Shown: one piece after another, positions 17,814 to 26,463 of the stretch
How positions within the stretch are numbered: the stretch's first letter is position 1
Layout: the number at the start of each line of letters is the position of its first letter
DNA from: Paralysiella testudinis
GTDB taxonomy: Bacteria > Pseudomonadota > Gammaproteobacteria > Burkholderiales > Neisseriaceae
Assembly: GCF_016894345.1 (NCBI RefSeq)
Contig: NZ_CP069798.1
Coordinates: forward strand, 186,001 to 250,000
Direction: 5' to 3'
DNA length: 64,000 nucleotides
Notes under the pieces: model-generated
What the model saw: only the letters and a program-made list of their open reading frames with translations
Told to the model about the DNA's origin: nothing
Database searches by the model: none
Program-made: the position numbers and the translations under genes

Positions 17814-18930
17814 TGCTTGGCTCCTGCTGTGTGGCCTGAGGCGGCTCGTCCGCCACATACTCAATCATTTTGACATCCAAGCTCAAGGTATAGCCGCCGC
17901 TGCGGCGAATTTCGTGCCGCGCCTGCTTGACCAAATATTTGCCGGAGAGCTTGCCGTAGCCCGCCAGCTGTACAATCTGCCCGGCCACCAGCTTGGCATT
18001 GCCCACCAGCTCAATACTGCCCGCAATCTGGCTTTGCTGCGCATCGGCCAGCGCCGCATCGGCGCGGGCGGCCAGCTGCTGGTCGCTTTCGCCGCGATTG
18101 GCCACAATTTTAAGGGTGTCGGTGGGCTTGTGTTTGGCATCACCACGCACCGGCTTGGCTTTGCGCCGGGTCTGGCGCGTTTGTTTGGTTTTGGCATCGT
18201 AGCCGGTAACAACGGCCTCGTCCGGCACGCCTTTGATTAAATCGCGCAGGCGCAGGCGGGTGATGTCTTGCGGCAGCAGCAGCGCCACCGGCTCGGTTTT
18301 GGCCAGCTCGGCATTGGCATGAAATACCAGCGTTTTATCCACAATTTTAAACGTGTGGCCATACTCCCGCGCCAGCCGCGCCAAAAATTCCACATCACGC
18401 TCCTGATATTGGGTTACCCGCTCAATCGCAATATCGGCCACGGTGCCGCTAACGCTTAATTTCAGCCGCTGCGCAATTAAGCGCACCAGCTTGGCCAAAG
18501 TGGTTTTTTCATACGCCTTGGGCTGGAGGGTGCGGTTGGCGCGGGTGATGCCGGTAGACAACGCTTTGATGCTGATGACGCTGGGCGCATGGCTGTATTC
18601 AATCTCGGCGATTTCAAAGCTGCCCAGTTTAACCAGCCCGGTAAATTGGTCGCCCAGCGATAGGCTCAAACTGTCGCCTTGCTCCGGATACCACGCCCGC
18701 AGCCAGCGCCCGTCCACATCTTCAAAGTCCACTTGCAGCTCATCGCTCTGGCCGCCCAAAAAATCGGTGTAGCTGATGGTGAGCAGATAGGGCTTGATGT
18801 CGGCAGTGATGTCTTTTTGCTCGTAGGCAATCGTAAAATCCGGCATCGATACCGGATGGGTATGACTTGCTGCGGCTTGGCCGTTTGACCAGCCATTCAA
18901 TGTGATTAAAGCGCCTAAAGCGTCATTCAT
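17797..18930 (-). CDS. Late control protein D-like tail hub
   Basis: The 377-residue protein resembles P2 gpD/Mu gp44, the hub connecting tail tube and baseplate. The segments YTDFLGGQSDELQVDFEDVDGRWL and YQERDVEFLARLAREYGHTF are typical. It overlaps V by 17 bases. The frame is intact. Confidence 0.9.
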   Translation of the reverse strand: MNDALGALITLNGWSNGQAAASHTHPVSMPDFTIAYEQKDITADIKPYLLTISYTDFLGGQSDELQVDFEDVDGRWLRAWYPEQGDSLSLSLGDQFTGLVKLGSFEIAEIEYSHAPSVISIKALSTGITRANRTLQPKAYEKTTLAKLVRLIAQRLKLSVSGTVADIAIERVTQYQERDVEFLARLAREYGHTFKIVDKTLVFHANAELAKTEPVALLLPQDITRLRLRDLIKGVPDEAVVTGYDAKTKQTRQTRRKAKPVRGDAKHKPTDTLKIVANRGESDQQLAARADAALADAQQSQIAGSIELVGNAKLVAGQIVQLAGYGKLSGKYLVKQARHEIRRSGGYTLSLDVKMIEYVADEPPQATQQEPSNAAIP

Positions 18931-18938
18931 TTTTTTAA

Positions 18939-18975
18939 CCCTCTCTCCCGGCTCTCTCCCAGTTGGGAGAGAGGG
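18939..18975. repeat. REP-like palindromic element between D and X
   Basis: CCCTCTCTCCC...GGGAGAGAGGG can form a hairpin. Related CCCTC..AGCCCTC/GAGGG elements lie at about 25925-25965 and 32495-32525. They match the common bacterial REP type often seen behind genes. Confidence 0.6.
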
Positions 18976-19002
18976 ACGGTGTGGCCGCTGCGCGGCATTG
19001 GT

Positions 19003-19224
19003 TTAGCGCAGCCACGGCGGCATATCGGCTTGGGTGGTTTGCGGCTTGGCCGTCAACACCGGCACCAGCACCGTCAAGCCCGCGCCGAATGCCTCCGCAA
19101 TCGGCAAATGCGGGTTGGCCGCAATCAGCCCGTCGATTAGCAGCGCATTGCCGTAGTAGCGGTGCGCAATCAAATCCCAGCGGTCGCCCTCGCGGGTGGT
19201 GTACTGCAATACCGAGCGGCTCAT
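19003..19224 (-). CDS. Tail protein X (LysM-like)
   Basis: The 73-residue product contains YTTREGDRWDLIAHRYYGN and a LIAANPHLP segment, a LysM-like fold seen in P2 gpX. It overlaps gene U by four bases (ATGA). It probably helps anchor the tail tip. Confidence 0.9.
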   Translation of the reverse strand: MSRSVLQYTTREGDRWDLIAHRYYGNALLIDGLIAANPHLPIAEAFGAGLTVLVPVLTAKPQTTQADMPPWLR

Positions 19225-20123
19225 GCGGCACCATCCTTGCGCACCGCCAGCCAGCCGGTAAGCGCCTGCGCCCCGGCGGCGGCATTGTCCAGGCTGTCGC
19301 CGGCAGCGGCCACAAACCCGGCGGCTGCATCCAGCCAGCCGTCCACTGTGCCGCTGTCAATACCGCTTTGCAGCGCCGCCACGCCGCCGGAAAGCTGCCG
19401 TGCCGCTTGGCCGCTGTAGGCCAAAAAATCCGCCGCCCCGGCCAAATCGCCAAACCATGCGCCGATTTCAGGCAGCCTGTTCAGATTGCCCAGCATCCCG
19501 CCCCCAGCGGCCAAGGCATCACCCGCCAAGCTGAACACAGCCAGCGGGTTGTTTTTAAGCGCCTGCGCTTGGGTAATCAGCGTTTGCACTTGGTTAATCC
19601 CTTGCTCTACTTCGTTATAAATTCGGATACCGGTTTCCACCGCCTCGGCTACTTTCGATGCTGCGCCTTGCACGCTTTCAGGCAGCATGGAGAGCAGCGG
19701 ATTTTTACCCGCGGCCACGCCGGGCGTGGGCAGCGGGTTGTTCGGGTCGCCCACAAACTCGGTGAGCTGCACATCCAGCTCCCGCGCCGCCGTGCGCCCT
19801 TTGGCATCTTGAATCAAGGTTCGGCTGCTGATACTACTGATTACAAACCAGCCCGCATGCCGCCCGCTGCCGTACACCAAGGCCAAGGCCTCTTGCGCTT
19901 CCTTGGCTTCAATCAACCCGCGGTAAGCCGTATCGGGATTGCCCAATTTCCAGTGCAGCCGTAAGCTGAAACGGATTTCGGTCAACTCATTGCCCATCGC
20001 CTGCAAACGCGGCCGCCCGGCCAGCACATCGTGCTTTGCGAATGCGGCCGTGTGGGTTTCTTCAAAATCGGTGAAGCTGCTTAGCAGCTCAAAGCGGACA
20101 TCGCCCAGCATTGCAAACATCAA
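19221..20123 (-). CDS. Tail protein U-like with extended C-terminus
   Basis: The first about 130 residues (FAMLGDVRFELL, then HWKLGNPDTAYRGLIEAKE and YGSGRHAGWFVI) match P2 GpU. About 170 extra Ala/Gly-rich helical residues follow, longer than P2 gpU itself. GpU-type proteins sit at the tail terminus. The gene overlaps the tape measure by four bases and X by four. Confidence 0.87.
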   Translation of the reverse strand: MMFAMLGDVRFELLSSFTDFEETHTAAFAKHDVLAGRPRLQAMGNELTEIRFSLRLHWKLGNPDTAYRGLIEAKEAQEALALVYGSGRHAGWFVISSISSRTLIQDAKGRTAARELDVQLTEFVGDPNNPLPTPGVAAGKNPLLSMLPESVQGAASKVAEAVETGIRIYNEVEQGINQVQTLITQAQALKNNPLAVFSLAGDALAAGGGMLGNLNRLPEIGAWFGDLAGAADFLAYSGQAARQLSGGVAALQSGIDSGTVDGWLDAAAGFVAAAGDSLDNAAAGAQALTGWLAVRKDGAA

Positions 20124-22777
20124 TAAGCCCTCCGAGCACGGCTATCCATCAGCCGGTTAAACATATCCTCAAACTCACGCAGCCCCATCTGCATGGCTGC
20201 CTGAATCTGCTGCGGATCACCGCCGGGCGCGTGAATAGTGGGGCTGTAGTGGATGGTATAGCCGCCACCGGCCACAGCCGCAGCAGCCTGCTGCGAGCGT
20301 GCCTGGGCAAACTCGGCACTATTGGCCTGCATCCGCGCCGACAGATTACTGCGCAGCTCACCTGCGCCGGTGGTGAAACGCTGTTGCAGATTTGAGGCCA
20401 AGCCGCCAATCGCCGCCAGCGGGCGCGGTGCGCCATTGGCTAAGCCGATTTGCAGCCCTTCCATCATAAAACCGCCGAAGCGCTTAAACAGACGGCTGGG
20501 TGATTTGATTTCGTTTTTCTGGCCGAAAATCACCCCCAGCAGGCTTGATTCGCCGCGCCACCATGCTTTCAGCGCGTCCCATTTCGCTTTAATGCCGTTC
20601 CACAGGCCGCTGATGATGTTGTCGCCAAATGTGGTAAACGAAGCAGGTAATTCGACGCCAAACCAGCCCAACACCGCAGCAAAGGCATTTTTAAAGGCGA
20701 TAATCGGCGACCAGCGTACAATCAAATCCAAGATACCGAGCAAGCCGCCGTCAAATGCGGCAGTAATCTGCATCCATACCGTATCGGCAAACGCAAACAG
20801 GCCGTCAAAAATCATGCGCCAGCCGTCCACAATCATCTGCCCCAGATTGATGATTTGCCCGAATACACTGCCCAGCATATGGCCGATAAAATAGCCGAAG
20901 CCTTGCGCTGTATCCGCCGCATCACTGCCTGCCTCTTCAAATTCAAAAAACCAGCCGATAATCGGCTTAAGCACCACTTCCCAAATCTGCTGCCAGCCAA
21001 AGGCAATCATTTCAAACAGCGGCATAATCGGCTTGATGCCGTCTTTAATCCCGTCCCACAGGCCGGTAAAAAAGGCTTTAATGGGGGTCCAGTATTTGTA
21101 AATCAGTAATGCGGCAAGTGCCACCGCGCCCACAATCAGCACAATCGGCCACATCGCCGCCATTGACGACAGGCCAAAGCCCATCATCGCCGTGCGGGCG
21201 GCAGCCAAAGCGCGTACCACCGCCCCTAATCTGCCCGGCACATCAGCCATACCGATACCGCCAAGCATAATCAGGCGCAACATGGTGGCAGAAGCTTTTA
21301 GTGCCAAAAAGCCGCCTTTCAGTGCCAGGAAACCCGCTTGAATGCGGTTGGCTGCCGCCATTACCACAAAGCCGCCTGCACGGAAAGCCAGCAGGGAAGC
21401 CGCTGTGCCAATAATTACTTTGGTCAGTTTGGGATGCCGATTTGCCCAGTCAGTCAGCGTGTGTGCCAAGCGGATGCCCATCTGCACAAATTCATTCACC
21501 GCAGGCAACACCACATTCCCCAACACAATACCCAGTTCGATAAATCCGCTTTTCAGCAATCTAAGCTGGTTGGCCGTGGTGGCCGCCTGATTTTCAAATT
21601 CACGCTGCATGGAACCTAGGTATTTCAGGTTGCCTGAAGCGTCTTTTTCTTCCAATAAACCCAGTTGGCGGTTGTATTCGCCCACGCCGTTGGCCAGCAG
21701 CAACACATCGTCGGCATAGTTTTTGCCGAACATTTTCATCAGCAAGGGGTATTGCTGGTCTTTGGGCAGTTGTTTTACCCGTGCCAACAAGTCCGAAATT
21801 GCCCCTTGTGCATCTTCATTCATGGCACGGGCAAAGTCTTGGGTGGTCAGCCCAAGTTCGGCCAATTCTTTCTTACCGCCACCGGCTTTCAATACCGACA
21901 GCGATGTGGTCATCCCTTTAATGGCCTGCGCCGCCAACTCCGGCTGCTTGCCGAAGCTTAAAAACGTGCTGCCCAAGGCCGCGCCTTGATCTTCAGTAAG
22001 CCCCAGCTGCTTGATGTCGCTGCCTACGCGGGTGAGTACGTTCACAATATCAGCGGCATTGGAATTGGCGTTATCCGATAAATGGTTGATGGCATCGCCC
22101 AGCACCCCGACTTTGGTGATGGGGATTTGCAGCACATTAGACAAAGTGGCCATACTTTCGCCTGCATGGCCGGCAGCCATATCAAAGGCCACGCCCATTT
22201 TGGCCGCATCTTCTGCAAAGCCGAGCAGATTTTCTTTGGCAATACCGGCACGGCCACCCGCCGCTACAATATCGGCAATTTCTGTGGCTGCCATCGGAAT
22301 GCTGCGGGTCAGAGTCAAAACATCCTGCCCCATTTCCTTGAATTGTTGCGGTGTATCGAAGTCCACCACTTTTTTAACACCGGCCATCGATGATTCAAAA
22401 TCAATCGCCAAGGTAACCGGAGCAGCCAGCGTACCGGCTGCGGCCAATGCACCTGCCCAACTGCTTTTAATCCCTTCCCATTTTTGTTGGTTGACTGCTT
22501 TTTGCGCACGCACGGCGTTGAGTTTGCTGTATCTGACTTCCAGCTTGGCAATAGACGCGCCTATTTTGTCGTATTCCTGCCAAAGCTGTTTGGCCGATGC
22601 TACACCCAAACGCTCTTTATTCCGGGTTAAGGTTTCGCCAAGCTCGGTTTGGTGGCGGCGCAGATTGTCGGTAGTGGTTTTCAGGGTATCCATCGCCTTA
22701 CCGACACTGGTCAAGCCCGACAGCGCCCCGCCGACAACAGCGGATACGGAAATCGAAACACCCAAATCGGAAGCCAT
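20120..22777 (-). CDS. Tail tape measure protein
   Basis: At 885 residues this is the longest phage gene. An N-terminal coiled region (30-130) is followed by the TMP family core (MAGVKKVVDFDTPQQF, then EIADIVAAGGRAGI) and hydrophobic segments around 400-560. It sets tail length and is cleaved or ejected during infection. The uninterrupted frame contrasts with the broken head genes. Confidence 0.93.
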   Translation of the reverse strand: MASDLGVSISVSAVVGGALSGLTSVGKAMDTLKTTTDNLRRHQTELGETLTRNKERLGVASAKQLWQEYDKIGASIAKLEVRYSKLNAVRAQKAVNQQKWEGIKSSWAGALAAAGTLAAPVTLAIDFESSMAGVKKVVDFDTPQQFKEMGQDVLTLTRSIPMAATEIADIVAAGGRAGIAKENLLGFAEDAAKMGVAFDMAAGHAGESMATLSNVLQIPITKVGVLGDAINHLSDNANSNAADIVNVLTRVGSDIKQLGLTEDQGAALGSTFLSFGKQPELAAQAIKGMTTSLSVLKAGGGKKELAELGLTTQDFARAMNEDAQGAISDLLARVKQLPKDQQYPLLMKMFGKNYADDVLLLANGVGEYNRQLGLLEEKDASGNLKYLGSMQREFENQAATTANQLRLLKSGFIELGIVLGNVVLPAVNEFVQMGIRLAHTLTDWANRHPKLTKVIIGTAASLLAFRAGGFVVMAAANRIQAGFLALKGGFLALKASATMLRLIMLGGIGMADVPGRLGAVVRALAAARTAMMGFGLSSMAAMWPIVLIVGAVALAALLIYKYWTPIKAFFTGLWDGIKDGIKPIMPLFEMIAFGWQQIWEVVLKPIIGWFFEFEEAGSDAADTAQGFGYFIGHMLGSVFGQIINLGQMIVDGWRMIFDGLFAFADTVWMQITAAFDGGLLGILDLIVRWSPIIAFKNAFAAVLGWFGVELPASFTTFGDNIISGLWNGIKAKWDALKAWWRGESSLLGVIFGQKNEIKSPSRLFKRFGGFMMEGLQIGLANGAPRPLAAIGGLASNLQQRFTTGAGELRSNLSARMQANSAEFAQARSQQAAAAVAGGGYTIHYSPTIHAPGGDPQQIQAAMQMGLREFEDMFNRLMDSRARRAY

Positions 22778-22821
22778 GTGGTAATATCCTGAAAATATTG
22801 CAAAGAAAAAAGGGGAATAAT

Positions 22822-23037
22822 ATGAACGCCGGAATATTCATCGCCGCATTGGCATTTATCATGCTGCTTTTGGGCGGCTTACCCTTATTGCTGCTGGGCA
22901 TCGTCCTGTTTGCTGCATGGTTTGCTTGGCAGGTGTTTTTCCAAAAAGAACCGGACGACAACCCCAACGGCTATTGCCGCGACTTACAGCAGGAAATGGC
23001 CGCAGAAGCAAAGCACAATACAGCAGCGCCCCATTAA
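22822..23037 (+). CDS. Small membrane protein on the opposite strand inside the tail operon
   Basis: ATG 22822, with AGGGGAAT upstream, gives 71 residues. Two hydrophobic stretches make up residues 4-40 (FIAALAFIMLLLGGLPLLLL is typical), followed by a charged tail. It is transcribed against the tail genes in the gap between the chaperone extension and the tape measure, and its stop overlaps the convergent gene by three bases. I do not recognise the family. It may be a superinfection-exclusion or other moron protein. Codon pattern and a good ribosome site argue that it is real. Confidence 0.6.
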   Translation: MNAGIFIAALAFIMLLLGGLPLLLLGIVLFAAWFAWQVFFQKEPDDNPNGYCRDLQQEMAAEAKHNTAAPH

Positions 23038-23218
23038 AGCCCCTTTCGATAACCCGCCTTGATTTGGCGGGTTGCTTCTTTCAGCCAAGCATCAAGCTCA
23101 TCCAGCGTTAAGGCATAAACATCCTGCACACTCCAGCCAAACCACCACGCTAAATCGGCGCAAGCCGTCAGTAATTGCGCGGTAGCAGTCTGATGGTCAG
23201 TTTCAGGCAGCCTTTTGC
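23034..23218 (-). CDS. Tail assembly chaperone extension (GpE-like), reached by frameshift
   Basis: This frame has no good start of its own. It encodes ACADLAWWFGWSVQDVYAL followed by LDELDAWLKEATRQIK, the GpE type of P2-like tails, ending at TAA 23034-23036. It lies in the -2 (or +1) frame relative to the upstream chaperone gene and overlaps its end at CAAAAGGCTGCCTGA. In Mu and P2 this pair is joined by programmed frameshifting. The fusion would stabilise the tape measure during tail assembly. Confidence 0.75.
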
Positions 23219-23499
23219 GGTTTCGCGGGGCGAAAGGTGTCTTGTAATGCGTTCAAGTCCTCCAAATCCAGCATATCCAAGTCTTCAGGCACCAAGCCGG
23301 TAATGCGTGCCACAATCGCCAAGCCTTGCTCGGCTTCATTCTCAATATGCGCCACAGCGCGTAAATCACCTACACGGATACGCCGCACATTCACCGTATC
23401 CAGTAATTGTCCGGTAGGCAGGCGAACAGGGTATTTCAATTTCACCACAACATCTGCCCCCAAATCTTCCATCACTTGCTGCGCTTCGTTTTTGCTCAT
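23203..23499 (-). CDS. Tail assembly chaperone (gp41/E-type)
   Basis: ATG 23499, with AAAGGA upstream, gives 98 residues (MSKNEAQQVMEDLG...). The pattern KYPVRLPTG...LDTVNVRRIRVGDLRAV is typical of phage tail assembly chaperones. The stop TGA lies inside an uptake sequence. Position between tail tube and tape measure is standard. Confidence 0.85.
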   Translation of the reverse strand: MSKNEAQQVMEDLGADVVVKLKYPVRLPTGQLLDTVNVRRIRVGDLRAVAHIENEAEQGLAIVARITGLVPEDLDMLDLEDLNALQDTFRPAKPQKAA

Positions 23500-23604
23500 T
23501 TTGCAATCCTTTTTCAAATTCAATGGCCGGGTGGCGCGGCCGGATGGATGCCACCGGAACTCAATGCTGACGGGTTGATTTTGCCCGCCGGGCTGTTTGC
23601 GGTC

Positions 23605-23910
23605 TTTTAAAACGTTTTAAAAATTACAGTCCTGCAAGGGCTGTAATTTCTGCGAAGCGCCGCATCGGGCGAAGCACGATACAGGGCGCAGCCCGTGCAC
23701 ACAGTGCGTAGGCGCTGAAGCTAAAATAGCGGCTGGCATTTCTGCGAACGGCTGCATCAGGCGGCAGCCTGATAATGGCGTAGCCATCCGCGCAGCGGTA
23801 AGGCCGTGAAGCTAAAACATCATTCCGCCCGGCCAATAAAAAAACCCATCCTGTATCAAGATGGGTTGAGTGTAGCCAAGGCTGCCTGAAAAGGCTTTTA
23901 AACGGGTTTA
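23605..23910 (-). promoter_or_regulatory. Operon-boundary module B (palindromes, terminator, repeat units)
   Basis: Reading leftward from the tail tube gene the order is palindrome 2 (23896-23910), an uptake sequence, hairpin 23838-23867 (AACCCATC/GATGGGTT with T7 on the minus strand), two 90-bp repeat units (23640-23820), and palindrome 1 TTTTAAAACGTTTTAAAA (23605-23622). The chaperone gene starts about 105 bases later. The parts are the same as in module A but the order differs. The 457-base gap 23524-23980 holds no gene. Confidence 0.7.
23623..23820. repeat. Intergenic 90-bp repeat units, copy B
   Basis: Two adjacent units each start TTTCTGCGAA and end TGAAGCTAAAA. The first is nearly identical to the unit in 17054-17201; the second is diverged but keeps both ends. 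Many short GCG/CGC inverted pairs suggest folded RNA or a REP-like element. Confidence 0.75.
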
Positions 23911-23980
23911 TTGATTGCAGGCGGTGAAAATGGGCGCCTAAAAGTGCACCACTTCAAAGCGTCTTTTCAAACCGCAAACC

Positions 23981-24496
23981 TTACTGCCCGATATTGCGCC
24001 GCATTTGCGCGAGCACGTCCACGCCGTTCACAATATAGGCATTGGTATAGGCGTTGTAGTAAAGCACTTCGCGCCCGTCTACCATCTGGCGGATTTCGCT
24101 GGCCTGATAGGTGCTGCTGTGTTCGCTTTTTTCTTTCGGTTTAAACGTACCCAGCGCATTTTTGGAAAAAGTGGCGGTCACCATTGTTACCACATGCACT
24201 TCTCTGGCCAGCCCGCGGGCGTCAAACGTTTGCAGATTGGCACGCACCATCAGCTGCACGGCTTTAAAGGGATGGCAGGCTTTGGCGGCCACTTCGGGGT
24301 AGAAGCTGTTCCAAGTAATCTCACCCTCCAGCGCTTCCACACCGCTGGGCAGTTTAATGGTACCCACCATGCCTAAGCCTTTGTGCTCGTCTTGGCTGAA
24401 TTCAAATTCAGGCAGCTTGAATTCGGCTGCTTTACCCAATTGGATATTGCCGTCGATATAGACGCTGGCATTGTAGATTGCATTGATTTGGCTCAT
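23981..24496 (-). CDS. Contractile tail tube protein
   Basis: The 171-residue product is a P2 FII-like major tube protein: MSQINAIYNASVYIDG, ELPEFEFSQDEHKGLGMVGTI in part, and GEITWNSFYPEVA. It follows the sheath gene by ten bases, the standard pair. Confidence 0.92.
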   Translation of the reverse strand: MSQINAIYNASVYIDGNIQLGKAAEFKLPEFEFSQDEHKGLGMVGTIKLPSGVEALEGEITWNSFYPEVAAKACHPFKAVQLMVRANLQTFDARGLAREVHVVTMVTATFSKNALGTFKPKEKSEHSSTYQASEIRQMVDGREVLYYNAYTNAYIVNGVDVLAQMRRNIGQ

Positions 24497-24506
24497 TTAT
24501 CGCTCC

Positions 24507-25904
24507 TTATGCGGCTTGGTTGCCCAGCAGGTTAACCAGGTATTTGCGTGTCATCACGCTGGTATTGGTGATGCGCTCGGCGGGCAGTTTGGGGGTGTAG
24601 TCGTAAACCAGCGGCACTTGGCCTTTGGAAAACGCGTCAACCAGGTTGTAGTCGTAATCCAAATCTACGCTGTAGCCGACAATGCTGCGCAAGGTGCCCA
24701 GATAGGTGCGCACGCTGCCGATCAGGCTGTCGATCAGGGCATCGTCAATCGGGCGGTCAAGATATTGCAGTTCAAAACGGCGGATGCTTTCGTCAATCAA
24801 ATCACCGGTGCGCTGGGCTACTTCAAAATTTTTGGGGTGGGTTACCGTAGGAAAGCAGGCCAAGCGGTTGCCCCACAGGCGGAAGCCGGTGCCGTAGCTG
24901 TTAAACACAGTGCTGATGCCTTTTTCATTCAAGCGGTTGGTTTCGGCCTGCGGGTCGTCGGCGCGGGCGGTGAGCGCCACTTCTGCACCCACCACGCCTT
25001 GCAGCTCGCGGTTCGATGTGCTGAACCAATAGCCTTGCTCGACGTCGGTTTTCATGCGCAGGCCGGCGGCGTGGGTGGCCAGGCTTTCGACACCGAGCAG
25101 GCCGGTAACATGCGGGTAAAACAAATGGGCGCGGTCGCTGGATGTTTTAAAGTTGATGTTGCCTTCGGGCCCGCGGCCTTGGATGGCTTGGCTTAAGCCC
25201 GTGGCGGCCGGGGCGCTGATATAGGCGATGGCGTGCAGTTTTTCGGCCAAGGTAATCATGGCGGCGGCGCAGGTGGCGGTTTTGTCGAATTGCGGCACGA
25301 TGATGATTTTGGCATCGGCACCAAAGCGGTTAAAGCCTTCGGTGAGCGCTTCCATGCCGGTGCGTTTGCCCGTGGCGGCAATATAGGCGCCGATAATATC
25401 GGCTTCGTTTACTTTGGCCGGGTCGGTGTAGGTGTAGCTGATTTTCGGTGTGGTGGGCTTGGCGGCAAACACAATCTCGCCGCTAAGGGTATCGATGCGG
25501 TAGCCACTGCCCTCGGTGAGCGGGGTGCTGCCGTCTGTTACCGCATAGCCTGCCTGCAAGGCCGGGTGGGCAGTTTTGGCGGTGAGGGTGTCGGGGTCTG
25601 GGCTGAGTGCTTCGTCTGTTACACCGGTTTTGTGCTTGGCCGGGTCGCATACGTTCACTACATAGGCAATGCCGCTGCCGTAGCGCGTCCAGATATCGGC
25701 GGCATCGGGCAGGGTAAAACCTTTGCCGGTGATGTTGCCGAAGCGGGCAAAATCTTTTTTGGTTTGGCACACGGTGATTTCGTTGACTGCGCCCACGGGG
25801 GCGCTGCCGACAATGGCGGTGATGGCACCGTCTACGGTATAAACGGGATTGCTGCCGCCATCGATGCGGATGGTTTCAATGCCGTGCAGATAGGCTGCTG
25901 CCAT
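24507..25904 (-). CDS. Contractile tail sheath protein
   Basis: The 465-residue protein is a P2 FI-type sheath. The N-terminal YLHGIETIRIDGG and the C-terminal GYSVDLDYDYNLVDAFSKG plus YTPKLPAERI are characteristic. It is uninterrupted and pairs with the tube gene. Confidence 0.93.
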   Translation of the reverse strand: MAAAYLHGIETIRIDGGSNPVYTVDGAITAIVGSAPVGAVNEITVCQTKKDFARFGNITGKGFTLPDAADIWTRYGSGIAYVVNVCDPAKHKTGVTDEALSPDPDTLTAKTAHPALQAGYAVTDGSTPLTEGSGYRIDTLSGEIVFAAKPTTPKISYTYTDPAKVNEADIIGAYIAATGKRTGMEALTEGFNRFGADAKIIIVPQFDKTATCAAAMITLAEKLHAIAYISAPAATGLSQAIQGRGPEGNINFKTSSDRAHLFYPHVTGLLGVESLATHAAGLRMKTDVEQGYWFSTSNRELQGVVGAEVALTARADDPQAETNRLNEKGISTVFNSYGTGFRLWGNRLACFPTVTHPKNFEVAQRTGDLIDESIRRFELQYLDRPIDDALIDSLIGSVRTYLGTLRSIVGYSVDLDYDYNLVDAFSKGQVPLVYDYTPKLPAERITNTSVMTRKYLVNLLGNQAA

Positions 25905-25924
25905 GGTGTTGCTCCTTTTGGATA

Positions 25925-25965
25925 TTCCCCCGCCCCTTACGGGCAGAGGGCTAGGGTGAGGGGTG
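25925..25965. repeat. REP-like palindromic element at the gp37-like stop
   Basis: CCCCGCCCCTTACGGGCAGAGGGCT...GTGAGGGG-type sequence forms an imperfect hairpin between the sheath start and the end of the gp37-like gene. It relates to elements at 18939 and 32495 and extends slightly into the coding end. Confidence 0.55.
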
Positions 25966-26463
25966 GTTGTTGGCCGGTGTCAGGTCGGGATTCAGCGGGT
26001 CGGTGCTTTGGCGGGTGTACACGCCGGTGAGCTTGGGCAGGTTTGGCTCGGTAATGCGCTGCACCTGCTGGGTTTCGGTTTGCGCACGCAATTCGTACTG
26101 CCATGCGCCGCCGTCTTCACTTAAAAACCCTTCCGCAAGCAGATGGCAGGGCTGGCAGTTCGGCGGGCGGTAGCCCACAATCGCCAGCCGCAGCGCATCG
26201 AGCAAATCCAATGCTGCGCCATCGTGGTGCACGCCACGCCCGAATACAGTCAGGTTCAGGGTGATGTCGCGCTGCTGGGCAATCATGCCCAAGGCTTCCA
26301 ATTGGGTGAATTTGCTGCCTTGGTAGCCGATTAACACCGCGCCCTTTGGGTGGATAAAGCGGTAGCCATCGGGGCGGTCGGGAAACAGTGCCACTTCGTA
26401 TTCAGGCAAGGCTGCCTGAAGGTGCGCCCGCAGCGCGGTGAGTATCGGCAGGGTGGCGCTCAT
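25951..26463 (-). CDS. Mu gp37-like protein (DUF1834 type)
   Basis: ATG 26463 overlaps the previous stop and gives 170 residues (MSATLPILTALRAHLQAALP). Position after the DUF1320-like gene and before the sheath is the Mu gp36-gp37-sheath order. The last residues (NLPKLTGVYTRQSTDPLNPD) look family-like up to a REP element that forms the extreme C-terminus. It is probably a head-tail joining or tail completion protein. Confidence 0.75.
   Translation of the reverse strand: MSATLPILTALRAHLQAALPEYEVALFPDRPDGYRFIHPKGAVLIGYQGSKFTQLEALGMIAQQRDITLNLTVFGRGVHHDGAALDLLDALRLAIVGYRPPNCQPCHLLAEGFLSEDGGAWQYELRAQTETQQVQRITEPNLPKLTGVYTRQSTDPLNPDLTPANNHPSP

Noticed and set aside
18963-19964. A 333-codon plus-strand frame across genes X and U
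   Set aside because: It is antisense to two well-recognised tail genes, has Arg/Gln/Ala-rich composition, and no ribosome site.
24483-26030. Long plus-strand frames (237 and 265 codons) opposite the sheath gene
   Set aside because: They are shadows of the sheath and gp37-like genes caused by GC-rich codon bias; Gly/Ala/Val-rich with no domain.
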